Shown here piece by piece: positions 1-7,126 of a stretch of 10,458 bases of DNA; within the stretch, counting starts at the first letter, position 1, and each line of letters opens with the position of its first letter. Source of the stretch: DASWUD01 sp036401755. Lineage in GTDB: Bacteria > Pseudomonadota > Gammaproteobacteria > Thiohalomonadales > Thiohalomonadaceae. Both the position numbers and the translations under genes were made by a program. The notes beneath the pieces were generated by a model that was not told the DNA's origin, searched no databases, and worked only from the letters and a program-made list of their open reading frames with translations. The stretch covers positions 1 to 10,458 of the forward strand of contig DASWUD010000209.1 of assembly GCA_036401755.1 (NCBI GenBank), read 5' to 3'.

Positions 1-194
1 TGCAGGTGGTGACCCTCGATGCCGAGCAGCAGCTGGCACAAGTGCGCGCCCTCTCGGTCATGACTGTGCCGACCACGCTGTTGCAGGGGGCCGATGGCAC
101 CCTGGTGCAGATCAATAACGGCTTCATTGCCCTGGAACCGCTGGCGCGGCAGGTAGAGAGCCTGCTGGGAGTTAAGGCTGCGGCAGAAGCGTAG
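1..194 (+). CDS. Thioredoxin-fold protein, C-terminal fragment
   Basis: This is the 3' end of a gene that begins before the window; the reading frame is open through base 3 and ends at the TAG at 192-194. The roughly 63 visible residues contain the segment SVMTVPTTLL, in which TVPT matches the cis-proline loop of thioredoxin-like folds. It is followed by a strand-turn-strand (GADGTLVQINNGF) and a last amphipathic helix (LEPLARQVESLLG), the order seen at the end of thioredoxins. The CXXC active-site region would lie upstream and cannot be seen, so it is unknown whether this is a redox-active thioredoxin, a periplasmic thiol-disulfide protein or a YbbN-like chaperone. A GTG at 6 is in frame but lies inside the fold and is unlikely to be the true start. 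The gene converges on the DUF971 gene. Confidence 0.6.
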   Translation, partial: QVVTLDAEQQLAQVRALSVMTVPTTLLQGADGTLVQINNGFIALEPLARQVESLLGVKAAAEA

Positions 195-206
195 TGTTGT
201 TCTGCA

Positions 207-237
207 GGAGTTCGCCGCTTCTCAAGAGGCGAGCTCC
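207..237. terminator. Hairpin between convergent genes, possible weak bidirectional terminator
   Basis: GGAGTTCGCC (207-216) pairs with GGCGAGCTCC (228-237) over 10 positions with one G-T wobble and an 11-nt loop. It sits between the stop of the thioredoxin-fold gene (194) and the end of the minus-strand DUF971 gene, whose stop codon (222-224) lies in the loop. Position and stem strength suit a shared terminator, but neither strand shows a U-tract after the stem. Intrinsic termination is therefore uncertain. Confidence 0.3.
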
Positions 238-602
238 TTGCGTGCATGGCCTGCCGCCGCCAGTCGCTGCAGATAGTCCGCCCAATACGCCTCATAGTTG
301 GTGCCGAGCTCGTAGAGGTAGCGCCAGGTGTATAGACCGCTCTTGTGCCTGTCGTCGAAAAAGAGCTTGAGGGCGTAGCTGCCCACCTGCTGAATGTCGA
401 CGATGTTGACCTGCTCCTTGCCCACCTGCAGGGTCGGCGTCTTGTTGTGGTGACCCATCACCTCGGCGGAGGGTGAGTAGACGCGCAGGTATTCGCAGGG
501 CAGCTCGAAGCGCGCGCCGTCGTCGAAAAGAATTTCCAACCTGTGCGATTTGCTGTGCAGCACGATATCCACGGGCAGTGGATGGTCCTGTTCGTTATTC
601 AT
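222..602 (-). CDS. DUF971 / gamma-butyrobetaine hydroxylase-like N-terminal domain protein
   Basis: The 126-residue protein is a single small domain of the DUF971 (GBBH-like N-terminal, PF06155) family. Typical family features are an early L-X-I-X-F-D-D-G strand pair (about residues 22-30), the block FELPCEYLRVYSPSAEVMG (32-50) and the block VGSYALKLFFDDRHKSGLY (73-91), followed by a TWRYLYELG helix. The usual family wording is 'FxDGHxxGIYxW'; here it is FDDRHKSGLYTW. The same domain occurs at the N-terminus of gamma-butyrobetaine hydroxylase and fused to some Mrp/HCF101 iron-sulfur proteins, but the stand-alone bacterial protein has no firmly assigned role. A GGGAG sequence about 8 nt upstream supports the ATG at 602. 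Only 17 bp separate it from the end of the SlyD-like gene, so the two are probably co-transcribed. Confidence 0.85.
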   Translation of the reverse strand: MNNEQDHPLPVDIVLHSKSHRLEILFDDGARFELPCEYLRVYSPSAEVMGHHNKTPTLQVGKEQVNIVDIQQVGSYALKLFFDDRHKSGLYTWRYLYELGTNYEAYWADYLQRLAAAGHARKELAS

Positions 603-619
603 GCGCGTGGCTCCCGCTC

Positions 620-1159
620 TCAGTGACGTGGTGGGGTAGGCGTTTCATCCGTGGGCGGGGCAAAGGCGTGGCGCGCCTTGAGCTCTTCGGTGCGCGCCGC
701 GCGAACCTCGAGCACCTCCAGCACCAGGCGCAGCGGCATGCCGGCCAGCGGGTGGTTGCCATCGACGGTGATGCGGCCGTCATTGATGCGCGTCACCACG
801 AAATCGACCACGTGGCCATCGGGGGCATGCCCTTCGAGGCGCGCGCCGAGCTGCTGCGCCTCGGGTGGAAAGTGGTCGGCGGGGCCGGTGATCACCATGG
901 CTGGATCGCGTGGGCCGTAGGCCTCTTCGGCGGTGAGCTGCAGTTCCACCTTGGCGCCCACCTGCTCCCCCTCCAGCGCCGCCTCCACCTTGGCAAAGGC
1001 GCCACCATAACCGCCGTGCAGGTAGTAAAGGTCGTCACGGAACTCGATGACGGCGTCGCTCTCTCCGTGAAATACGAGATATTTGAGGCGCACCACCCGA
1101 TCCTTGGCGATGCGCAGGTAACCGGGCTGTTTGACGAAATGGAGGATCTGGCTGCTCAT
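620..1159 (-). CDS. SlyD-like FKBP-type peptidyl-prolyl cis-trans isomerase
   Basis: The 179-residue protein has the split SlyD layout: an FKBP half (about 20-70), an inserted chaperone-like flap domain (about 75-130) and a return to FKBP at VDGNHPLAG (132-140), which is diagnostic for this family. It should catalyse proline isomerisation and help folding in the cytoplasm, as no signal peptide is present. It differs from E. coli SlyD in two visible ways. The segment usually written G-X-G-X-I-P-G-L-E is HGGYGGAFAKVE here (48-59), and the metal-binding His/Cys-rich tail is replaced by a short Pro/Thr-rich end (PTDETPTPPRH). The ATG at 1159 has only a weak Shine-Dalgarno (GGAAG, spacer 6). A better AAGGAG (complement of 1181-1186) is 21 nt upstream, too far for normal use. 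Divergent from rapA and upstream of the DUF971 gene. Confidence 0.88.
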   Translation of the reverse strand: MSSQILHFVKQPGYLRIAKDRVVRLKYLVFHGESDAVIEFRDDLYYLHGGYGGAFAKVEAALEGEQVGAKVELQLTAEEAYGPRDPAMVITGPADHFPPEAQQLGARLEGHAPDGHVVDFVVTRINDGRITVDGNHPLAGMPLRLVLEVLEVRAARTEELKARHAFAPPTDETPTPPRH

Positions 1160-1184
1160 CGGGCGCTTCCGTGGGGGATTCTCC

Positions 1185-1211
1185 TTGAAATGCAGGCAAG
1201 GGTGCTATTTT
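1185..1211 (+). promoter_or_regulatory. Candidate sigma-70 promoter for rapA
   Basis: TTGAAA (1185-1190) and TATTTT (1206-1211) are separated by 15 nt. A TG one base before the -10 gives an extended -10 element (TGC-TATTTT) that could compensate for the short spacer. Transcription would start near 1218, leaving about 80 nt of leader before the GTG of rapA. The call rests only on hexamer matches. No equally good promoter was seen for the divergent SlyD-like gene. Confidence 0.38.
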
Positions 1212-1297
1212 TAAAGGGGTTCACGCGCGCCATTCTCTGTGTGGCGTACTTCCTTTACCATAGCCTCCCCCTCCGCCAATAACGAGATAACCCTTCA

Positions 1298-4225
1298 GTG
1301 CCCGATTTTTTTCCCGGCCAACGCTGGATCAGTGATACCGAAGCCGATTTGGGGCTCGGTACCGTCATGGCCGTCGACGGCCGCACCGTCACCGTGCTGT
1401 TTCTCGCCAGCGGCGAGACGCGCACCTACGCACGCGCCAGCGCCCCCTTGAGTCGCGTGCAGTTCCACAAGGGCGACGTGGTCGCCAGCCATGAGGGATG
1501 GGCGCTCACCGTGGAGCGGGTCGAAGAGCGTAACGGTCTGCTCACCTACTTCGGGCGCAACGACGAGGGCGCCACGGTAGCGCTGCCCGAGGGGGAGCTC
1601 GATAACTTTCTGCAATTCTCCAAGCCGCAGGAGCGGCTGTTCGCCAGCAAGATCGATGCGGACCGCTGGTTCTTCCTGCGCCACGAGACCCTCAACCATA
1701 CCCATCGCCTGGCCCAGTCGCCGGTGGCCGGGCTGTGCGGTGCGCGCACCAGCCTCATCCCCCACCAGCTCTACATCGCCCACGAAGTGGCGGGCCGTCA
1801 CGCACCGCGCGTGCTGCTCGCCGATGAGGTGGGGCTCGGCAAGACCATCGAGGCGGGGCTGATCCTGCATCAGCAACTCTTCACCGGCATGGCGCGCCGC
1901 GTGTTGGTGGTGGTGCCGGCGGCGCTGCTCTATCAATGGTTCGTGGAGATGTGGCGCCGCTTCAACCTGCGCTTTGCCCTGTTCGACGAGGAGCGCTGCA
2001 AGTCGCTGGAGGCGGAGGGGGGCAACCCCTTTCTTTCGGAACAGCTGGTGTTGTGCAGTCTCGGCTTTTTGCGCAACAACCCACAACGCCATCAACAGGC
2101 ACTGCAGGGTGAGTGGGATCTGCTGGTGGTGGACGAGGCGCACCACCTCCACTGGTCGGAGCAGGAGAGCAGTCCCGAATATCGTCTGGTCGAGGAGCTG
2201 GCCGCCACCACGCGTGGCGTGCTGCTGCTCACCGCCACGCCGGAGCAGCTCGGCCCAGCGGCGCACTTTGCGCGGCTGCGCCTGCTCGATCCGCACCGCT
2301 TTCACGATCTGGCGCAGTTTCTCGCCGAGGCCGCCGAGTATGCCCCGGTGGCCGAGGCGGCCGCGCAGCTGGCCGAGGGCGCGCCACTTTCGGAGGTGGC
2401 CGTGTCCACGCTGCAGCGCGCCTTGCACGACAAGCGCAATCTGGCGCTGCTGGAGCAGATTGTCACCGCGCAGGGTGAGGTTGCGGAGCTCGCCGCCGTG
2501 CGCCGTCAGCTGCTCGATCAGCTCATCGATCGCCACGGTACCGGGCGGGTGCTGTTTCGCAATACGCGCAGTGCGATCAAGGGTTTCCCGCCGCGCCATC
2601 TCCATGCCCACCCACTACCGCTGCCCCCCACCTACAGCGAGGCGCTCGCGGCGATGCGCAGTGATGATGCGCTGCGCGAGCGGGTGAAGAGTGAGCTGGC
2701 GCTGCCCTGGCCGCGCAGTGCGCTGCTGCCGGAGCTGCTCTACCGCACCTTCACCACCGGCAGCGAAGCCAAGCCCTGGTGGCAGTTCGATCCGCGCGTG
2801 CAGTGGCTGGTGGCGACGCTGGAGCGGCTGCGCGACGAGAAGGTGCTGGTGATCTGCGCCCACCTCGAAACGGTGTTCGATCTGGAGCAGGCGCTGCGGG
2901 TGCGTTCCGGTGCGCAGACCGCCCTGTTCCATGAGGAGATGTCGATCCTGGAGCGCGATCGCGCGGCCGCCTGGTTTGCCGACGAAGAGTACGGCGCCCA
3001 GGTACTGCTCTGTTCCGAGATCGGCAGCGAGGGGCGCAACTTCCAGTTCGCCCACCATCTGATCCTGTTCGATCTGCCGCTCAATCCCGATCTGCTGGAG
3101 CAGCGCATCGGCCGCCTGGATCGGATCGGCCAGCGCCACGATATCCACATCCACGTCACCTACCTGCGCGAGTGCGCCCAGGAGCTGATGTTCCACTGGT
3201 ATCACGAGGGGCTCGACGCCTTTACCCAGACCTGCCCGGTGGGCGCCGCCATCTTCGGCCAGCAGCGTGATGCACTGTTGCGCGCACTGGAACAGCAGCC
3301 GGGCAGCAGCGACCATGAACTCATTGCCGCGACCCATGCGCTCTATGTCGAATTGAGTGAGGCGCTGCAACAGGGGCGTGACCGGTTGCTGGAGATGAAT
3401 TCGTTTCGCGAGGAGCGGGCGCGGGAGATCGTCGCGGCCATCGCGGCGCAGGAGAGCGGCAGCGTGCTGGCCGACTACATGGAACAGATCTTCGATCTGT
3501 TCGGTGTGGAGGTGGAGGAGCACGGCGCCAACAGCTGGCTGATCCGCCCCGGTAACCACATGGTGATGCCGAGCTTTCCCGAGCTGCCCGACGAGGGGTG
3601 TATCGCCACCTACGACCGCGCCACGGCGCTCGCCCACGAGGATATGCAGTTCCTCACCTGGGAGCATCCGATGGTGCAGGGGGCCATGGATCTGATCCTC
3701 AGCCAGGAGCTGGGCAACAGTGCCGCCACCATCGTCAAGCACCGCGCGCTGCGCCCCGCTACACTGCTGCTTGAGGCGCTGTATGTGTTGAGCGTCGCGG
3801 CGCCCAAGGAGAGTCGGGTGGAGCGCTTCTTTCCGCCCACCGTGATCCGCGTCATCGTCGATCATCAGCTCAACGAGCTGGGCCCCAAACTGGGCAAGGA
3901 GCAGCTGGCGGGCGAGTGCCTCACCTGCGATCGCGCTATGGCCGCCAAGGTGCTGCGCTCGCAGCGGCCGCTGCTGGAGAAGATGATCGCCCATAGCGAG
4001 GTGGTGGCGCTGAAGCCGCTCGCTGCGCTGGTGGAGTCGAGTTCGGCGCAGATGCTGCTCACCCTCAAGCTGGAGATCGATCGGCTGCGTGCCCTGCAGG
4101 AGGTCAACCCCGCGGTGCGTGACGACGAGATCGACTATCTCAAGGAGCGCGCGCTGGATCTCGATGGCTATATCCAGACCGCACAACTGCGCCTCGATGC
4201 GCTGCGGGTGATCATCGCCACCTGA
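1298..4225 (+). CDS. rapA: RNA polymerase-associated protein RapA (HepA), SWI2/SNF2 ATPase
   Basis: RapA binds core RNA polymerase and uses ATP hydrolysis to recycle enzyme trapped after transcription. The 975 residues are close to the 968 of E. coli RapA and align from the first residues (GQRWISDTE) to the last (WRLDALRLIV in E. coli, LRLDALRVII here). In order: N-terminal Tudor-like region (about 1-107), RecA-like lobe 1 with Walker A DEVGLGKT (176-183), DEAH box (279-282) and motif TATPEQ (312-317), then lobe 2 with SEIGSEGRNFQF (573-584) and QRIGRLDRIGQ (602-612), and the RapA-specific C-terminal region. All helicase motifs look intact, so it should be active. The start is the GTG at 1298, chosen because the next residues match the E. 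coli N-terminus; its ribosome-binding site is weak. mgtE follows 44 bp after the stop. Confidence 0.98.
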   Translation: MPDFFPGQRWISDTEADLGLGTVMAVDGRTVTVLFLASGETRTYARASAPLSRVQFHKGDVVASHEGWALTVERVEERNGLLTYFGRNDEGATVALPEGELDNFLQFSKPQERLFASKIDADRWFFLRHETLNHTHRLAQSPVAGLCGARTSLIPHQLYIAHEVAGRHAPRVLLADEVGLGKTIEAGLILHQQLFTGMARRVLVVVPAALLYQWFVEMWRRFNLRFALFDEERCKSLEAEGGNPFLSEQLVLCSLGFLRNNPQRHQQALQGEWDLLVVDEAHHLHWSEQESSPEYRLVEELAATTRGVLLLTATPEQLGPAAHFARLRLLDPHRFHDLAQFLAEAAEYAPVAEAAAQLAEGAPLSEVAVSTLQRALHDKRNLALLEQIVTAQGEVAELAAVRRQLLDQLIDRHGTGRVLFRNTRSAIKGFPPRHLHAHPLPLPPTYSEALAAMRSDDALRERVKSELALPWPRSALLPELLYRTFTTGSEAKPWWQFDPRVQWLVATLERLRDEKVLVICAHLETVFDLEQALRVRSGAQTALFHEEMSILERDRAAAWFADEEYGAQVLLCSEIGSEGRNFQFAHHLILFDLPLNPDLLEQRIGRLDRIGQRHDIHIHVTYLRECAQELMFHWYHEGLDAFTQTCPVGAAIFGQQRDALLRALEQQPGSSDHELIAATHALYVELSEALQQGRDRLLEMNSFREERAREIVAAIAAQESGSVLADYMEQIFDLFGVEVEEHGANSWLIRPGNHMVMPSFPELPDEGCIATYDRATALAHEDMQFLTWEHPMVQGAMDLILSQELGNSAATIVKHRALRPATLLLEALYVLSVAAPKESRVERFFPPTVIRVIVDHQLNELGPKLGKEQLAGECLTCDRAMAAKVLRSQRPLLEKMIAHSEVVALKPLAALVESSSAQMLLTLKLEIDRLRALQEVNPAVRDDEIDYLKERALDLDGYIQTAQLRLDALRVIIAT

Positions 4226-4269
4226 TCACCTCCCTCGCACCAGCGCAGACCACCACCCGAGCGAACGCC

Positions 4270-5685
4270 ATGAGAAACGACAACAACAGTTCAGCGGCGC
4301 GCCTCACTGCCAATCTCGCTCAGGTGGTCGAGCTGCTGGAGATCTTCCACCGCGAGGAAGCACAGCGTGCCGCAGGCGATCCCGACCAGCCTAAGCCCGC
4401 CGTACACAACACCCTGCCCGACCTGCGGGATCGTCTCAGTCGCATGCACCTCGCCGACGTCGCCGTGCTGTTGGAGTCACTGCCGCACGAGGATCGTCTG
4501 CTGCTGTGGCGCCAGCTGCGCGAGCAGCGCGGTGGCGAGTTGCTGGTGGCGCTGGGCGAGTCGGTGCGTGTCACCCTCATGGCGCGGCTCAGCGAAGAGG
4601 AGCTGCGACTTGCCATCGGCCAGCTGGATAGCGATGGGCTGGCCGCTATCGCCAACGTGCTCCCGCCGCCCCTGCTTCGCGAGCGACTGCTGGCCTTGCC
4701 GGAAGCAGAGCGCCACTGGTTGGAGCGCTCGATGGCCTATCGGGCGGATGCGGTCGGCAAGTTGATGAGCCGTGCGATGGTGGCCGTGCCAGACCACCTC
4801 ACCCTGGAGCAGGTGCGGGCCACTCTGCGCAATCTTGGCGAACTGCCCCCCCACACCGACACGATTTTCGTTATCGACCGACAGGGCGTGTTGCGCGGGG
4901 GCGTGCCGCTGCCAGCGCTACTGTTGAGTGCATCCACCCTGGCGGTTAGCGATGTGATGCGCAGCGATATCGTCACCTTCACCGCCGAGGAGGAGGCACG
5001 CGGCGCGGCACAGGCCTTCGCGCGCTACGCTCTGGTTTCGGCACCGGTGGTCGATCGGCATGGCAAGCTGTTGGGACGACTCACGGTCGATGGGGTGATG
5101 GATTTGTTACGCAACGAGAGGGCGGTGCTCAACTTGGCTGGCCTGCGGGGCGAGGAGGAGCTCTTCGCCTCCCTGTGGAGCAGCGCACGCAACCGCTGGC
5201 TATGGCTCGCCATCACGCTGCTCACCGCCTTGGTTGCCTCTCGTGTGATCGGCCTGTTCGAAACGACCATTGCACAGCGGGTGGCGCTCGCGGCGCTGAT
5301 GCCGATCGTCGCCAGCATCGGCGGCCATTCCGGCAACCAGGCCACCGCGCGGGTGCTTCGCGCACTCGCCCGTGATCAGCTCACCATCGGCAATAGTTTT
5401 TACCTGTTGCGCAAGGAGTTGCAGGTGGGGCTGCTCAACGGCGTGGTGTGCGCAGCGGTGGCAGGGGGATTCGCCTATGCCATCTATGGCCAGATGGCGC
5501 TGGCCAGTGTGATTGCTGCGGCCATGGTGCTCACAGTGCTTCTCGCGGCGCTGGTGGGGGTGGCGGTGCCGTTAGTGCGGCGGGGCCGCGAGCCGGCGCT
5601 CGGTTCCACCACGTTGCTCACCGCCGCCACCAGCACCATGGGTTTTTTCATCTTTCTCGGGCTGGCAAGCCTGTTCCTGCTGTAG
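4270..5685 (+). CDS. mgtE: MgtE-family magnesium transporter with altered pore residue
   Basis: The 471-residue protein has the full MgtE architecture: an N-terminal superhelical domain (about 15-160), two CBS domains (about 165-222 and 226-285) that sense Mg2+ in the family, a connecting helix, and five membrane helices (about 308-330, 334-360, 386-408, 411-436, 446-470). The TM2 motif reads SIGGHSGNQ (349-357), with His353 where many homologues have Asn. The last helix reads TAATSTMGFFIFLGLA. Aligned on EPALGS and GFFIFLGLA, Ser455 (codon 5632-5634) takes the place of the Asp that lines the Mg2+ pore in characterised MgtE proteins (Asp432 in Thermus thermophilus). Membership in the family is clear; magnesium transport is less certain because of this change. 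The ATG at 4270 has little Shine-Dalgarno and lies 44 bp after rapA, so the gene may be read on the rapA transcript. Confidence 0.92.
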   Translation: MRNDNNSSAARLTANLAQVVELLEIFHREEAQRAAGDPDQPKPAVHNTLPDLRDRLSRMHLADVAVLLESLPHEDRLLLWRQLREQRGGELLVALGESVRVTLMARLSEEELRLAIGQLDSDGLAAIANVLPPPLLRERLLALPEAERHWLERSMAYRADAVGKLMSRAMVAVPDHLTLEQVRATLRNLGELPPHTDTIFVIDRQGVLRGGVPLPALLLSASTLAVSDVMRSDIVTFTAEEEARGAAQAFARYALVSAPVVDRHGKLLGRLTVDGVMDLLRNERAVLNLAGLRGEEELFASLWSSARNRWLWLAITLLTALVASRVIGLFETTIAQRVALAALMPIVASIGGHSGNQATARVLRALARDQLTIGNSFYLLRKELQVGLLNGVVCAAVAGGFAYAIYGQMALASVIAAAMVLTVLLAALVGVAVPLVRRGREPALGSTTLLTAATSTMGFFIFLGLASLFLL

Positions 5686-5718
5686 TGACTTCATGCAGCG
5701 GTAACTCACTGCACAGGG

Positions 5719-5982
5719 CTACTCCTTTTCGACACCTCGCTGCCAGATCAGCTCGCCGTTACGAAACACCTGGCGGATACGGTGCAGCGGGATGGTGTGC
5801 AGCGCACCCTCCTCATCGAGAAGCATAAAGTCGAAATGATCGTCGCTGGAAAAGCTGATTGAGCTGAAGGGCACCACGATGACAGCGTTGCTGGGCCGAT
5901 CGTAATAGCCGATGGCAAACTGCGCCGCGCCGAAATTGCGATCCCAGCGCATGCGGTTCAACAGTTCATGTATCGGAATCAC
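5719..5982 (-). CDS. DUF504 / MJ1316 RNA cyclic-group end recognition domain protein
   Basis: The 87-residue protein is almost entirely one DUF504 (MJ1316, PF04457) domain. Its diagnostic segments are all present: MIPIHELLNRMRWD at the N-terminus (1-14), IGYYDR (24-29), IPLHRIRQVFRNGELIW (64-80). Comparative genomics work by others has proposed that this domain recognises RNA ends carrying 2',3'-cyclic phosphate; that is a family-level prediction, not a tested function for this protein. The start is a GTG at 5982, chosen because the family begins M-I-P-I; the next ATG (residue 11) would remove the conserved block. A GAGAG lies about 5 nt upstream. The gene overlaps the end of the upstream membrane-protein gene by 17 bp, indicating translational coupling, and converges on mgtE. 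Confidence 0.88.
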   Translation of the reverse strand: MIPIHELLNRMRWDRNFGAAQFAIGYYDRPSNAVIVVPFSSISFSSDDHFDFMLLDEEGALHTIPLHRIRQVFRNGELIWQRGVEKE

Positions 5983-6499
5983 CGACGCTCTCGCGGCACA
6001 GCCCCTCCGGTGGCGGCAGGCGCACGGCTATGCCGTCACCGATCTCGCCGTTGGTGGTCTGCACAATGGCCCCCGATTCCATGACGAACAGCACCATCAC
6101 CATCAACAGGGTGGGGACTACCGAAAGGCGGGTGAAGACAGTGCGCATGATGTGCTGTGTGGAGTGTTGTTCCATGCCCAGGGTGAGCAGCCAGCCGAGC
6201 AGCAGAATCGTTGCGGTGATGCCATAGGCGATGAGCAGCAGCCGGTAGCGGCGCAACGCCAAATGCCAGTGAATGGTGATGAACCAGGGGGAGGAGGCAC
6301 GGTGCTGTCGGGCACGCAACAGGGTGAAGAGCATCACCGTCCCCGACAGCAAGAGCGGGATCAGAAAGCCCGCCAGGCCAATGCCGAGTGCGATGCCGGC
6401 GGGGGTGGCGAGCAGGTGGAACACCGCCAGGTTGAACAGAAACAGTTCGTGGGGTGATTTGGCGCGGCGGCGCGTGGCCTCATCGATATCGCACTGCAT
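5966..6499 (-). CDS. Four-helix membrane protein of unknown function
   Basis: I do not recognise this 177-residue protein. Hydrophobic segments at about 20-38, 40-62, 86-108 and 124-146 predict four membrane helices. Basic residues cluster before helix 1 (RRRAK) and between helices 2 and 3 (RARQHRASS and ALRRYR). By the positive-inside rule this puts the N-terminus, the middle loop and the C-terminus in the cytoplasm. The polar tail of about 30 residues (from 147) has no motif I know. There are no charged residues in mid-helix positions and no obvious catalytic signature. The ATG at 6499 has a GGAG 5 nt upstream. It lies 36 bp after the HPF/cold-shock gene and overlaps the DUF504 gene by 17 bp, so it is the middle gene of a three-gene operon. 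Confidence 0.8.
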   Translation of the reverse strand: MQCDIDEATRRRAKSPHELFLFNLAVFHLLATPAGIALGIGLAGFLIPLLLSGTVMLFTLLRARQHRASSPWFITIHWHLALRRYRLLLIAYGITATILLLGWLLTLGMEQHSTQHIMRTVFTRLSVVPTLLMVMVLFVMESGAIVQTTNGEIGDGIAVRLPPPEGLCRESVGDSDT

Positions 6500-6520
6500 T
6501 ATTGCTCCAGTGGGTGCGGC

Positions 6521-6537
6521 AGCGCCGGTGAGGCGCT
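6521..6537 (-). other. Short GC hairpin at the end of the HPF/cold-shock gene
   Basis: AGCGCC (6521-6526) and GGCGCT (6532-6537) form a perfect 6-bp stem with a 5-nt loop. The stem overlaps the TAG stop codon of the HPF/cold-shock gene (6536-6538) and lies 21 nt before the ATG of the membrane-protein gene. There is no U-tract on the minus strand, so it is unlikely to be a full terminator. It could reduce downstream expression or mark an RNA-processing point. Confidence 0.3.
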
Positions 6538-7126
6538 AATCAGGGAAATGGTGTTTTCCTGAGCCGGGGATGTGGTGTTTTCCCTCCAGCGTCACAGAAC
6601 TGGCCTGTGGCCCCTGCTCGCCGCTCTCTTCGACGAAACGCACTTCATCGCCGATGTGCAGCTCCTCCAGCGTGGTGTTGAGCAGGCTGTTACGGTGGAA
6701 GTAGATCTCGCGGCCGTCGGAGGCGGTAATGATACCGTAATCCTCGGTGGGGGCGAGCCGTCCGATCGTGCCGTGCGGCGGTGTCTCGTGACTCTTCACA
6801 TCGCCGCGCTGGCGCCGCGCGAAATCCTCCAGCTGGCGGCGCATCGCATCGAACGAGTCGCGCACCGCCACATAGGCATCCTCGTGGGCGTGGTGCTCGC
6901 CGGGTGAGCGGTTGACCGCCAGCTCCCCGCCCGGCACGGTGAGGTCGATGCCCACCCGGTAGAGATTGCCCTGATGGTGACGCTCTTGCACCGCCTCCAC
7001 GATCACATGGCAGCCGGTGATGCGGTCGTGAAACTGCTCCAGTTCATTGGTGCGTTCGCGGATCTTGGCCTCGAGCGCCACGGATGGCTCCATGTGGCGA
7101 AAGGTGATTTGCAGGGGTTGTTGCAT
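6536..7126 (-). CDS. HPF/RaiA ribosome-associated domain fused to a cold-shock-like domain
   Basis: The 196-residue protein joins two domains. Residues about 1-107 are an S30AE (HPF/RaiA/YfiA) domain: beta strand LQITFRHMEPS, helix VALEAKIRERTNELEQF, strand TGCHVIVEAV, the hallmark strand LTVPGGELAV (62-71) and helix DAYVAVRDSFDAMRRQLEDF. Members of this family bind the 30S decoding centre and silence or pair ribosomes under stress. Residues about 117-180 resemble a cold-shock (OB-fold) domain: GTIGRLAPTEDYGIITASDG, YFHRNSL, and a GPQASSVTL end matching the CspA GPAAGNV strand. The RNP1 site is DYGIIT rather than KGFGFI and RNP2 is IYFHR, so RNA binding may be weakened or altered. The ATG at 7126 has an excellent AAGGAG (7133-7138) 6 nt upstream; an upstream in-frame ATG at 7192 would read through that site. 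First gene of the operon with the membrane protein and DUF504 protein. Confidence 0.9.
   Translation of the reverse strand: MQQPLQITFRHMEPSVALEAKIRERTNELEQFHDRITGCHVIVEAVQERHHQGNLYRVGIDLTVPGGELAVNRSPGEHHAHEDAYVAVRDSFDAMRRQLEDFARRQRGDVKSHETPPHGTIGRLAPTEDYGIITASDGREIYFHRNSLLNTTLEELHIGDEVRFVEESGEQGPQASSVTLEGKHHIPGSGKHHFPD

Noticed and set aside
473..1282. Plus-strand open frame of 269 codons across the SlyD-like and DUF971 genes.
   Set aside because: It is antisense to two recognisable genes, has biased composition and shows no domain.
1295..4186. Two long minus-strand open frames (1295-2611 and 2615-4186) antisense to rapA, in one frame with a single stop between them.
   Set aside because: They lie opposite an unmistakable rapA. 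Their translations are His/Gln/Arg-rich without domain motifs, and such open antisense frames are expected from GC-rich codon usage.
5694..5713. TGCAG/CTGCA inverted repeat between the convergent mgtE and DUF504 genes as a terminator.
   Set aside because: The stem is only 5 bp with a 10-nt loop and there is no U-tract on either strand.
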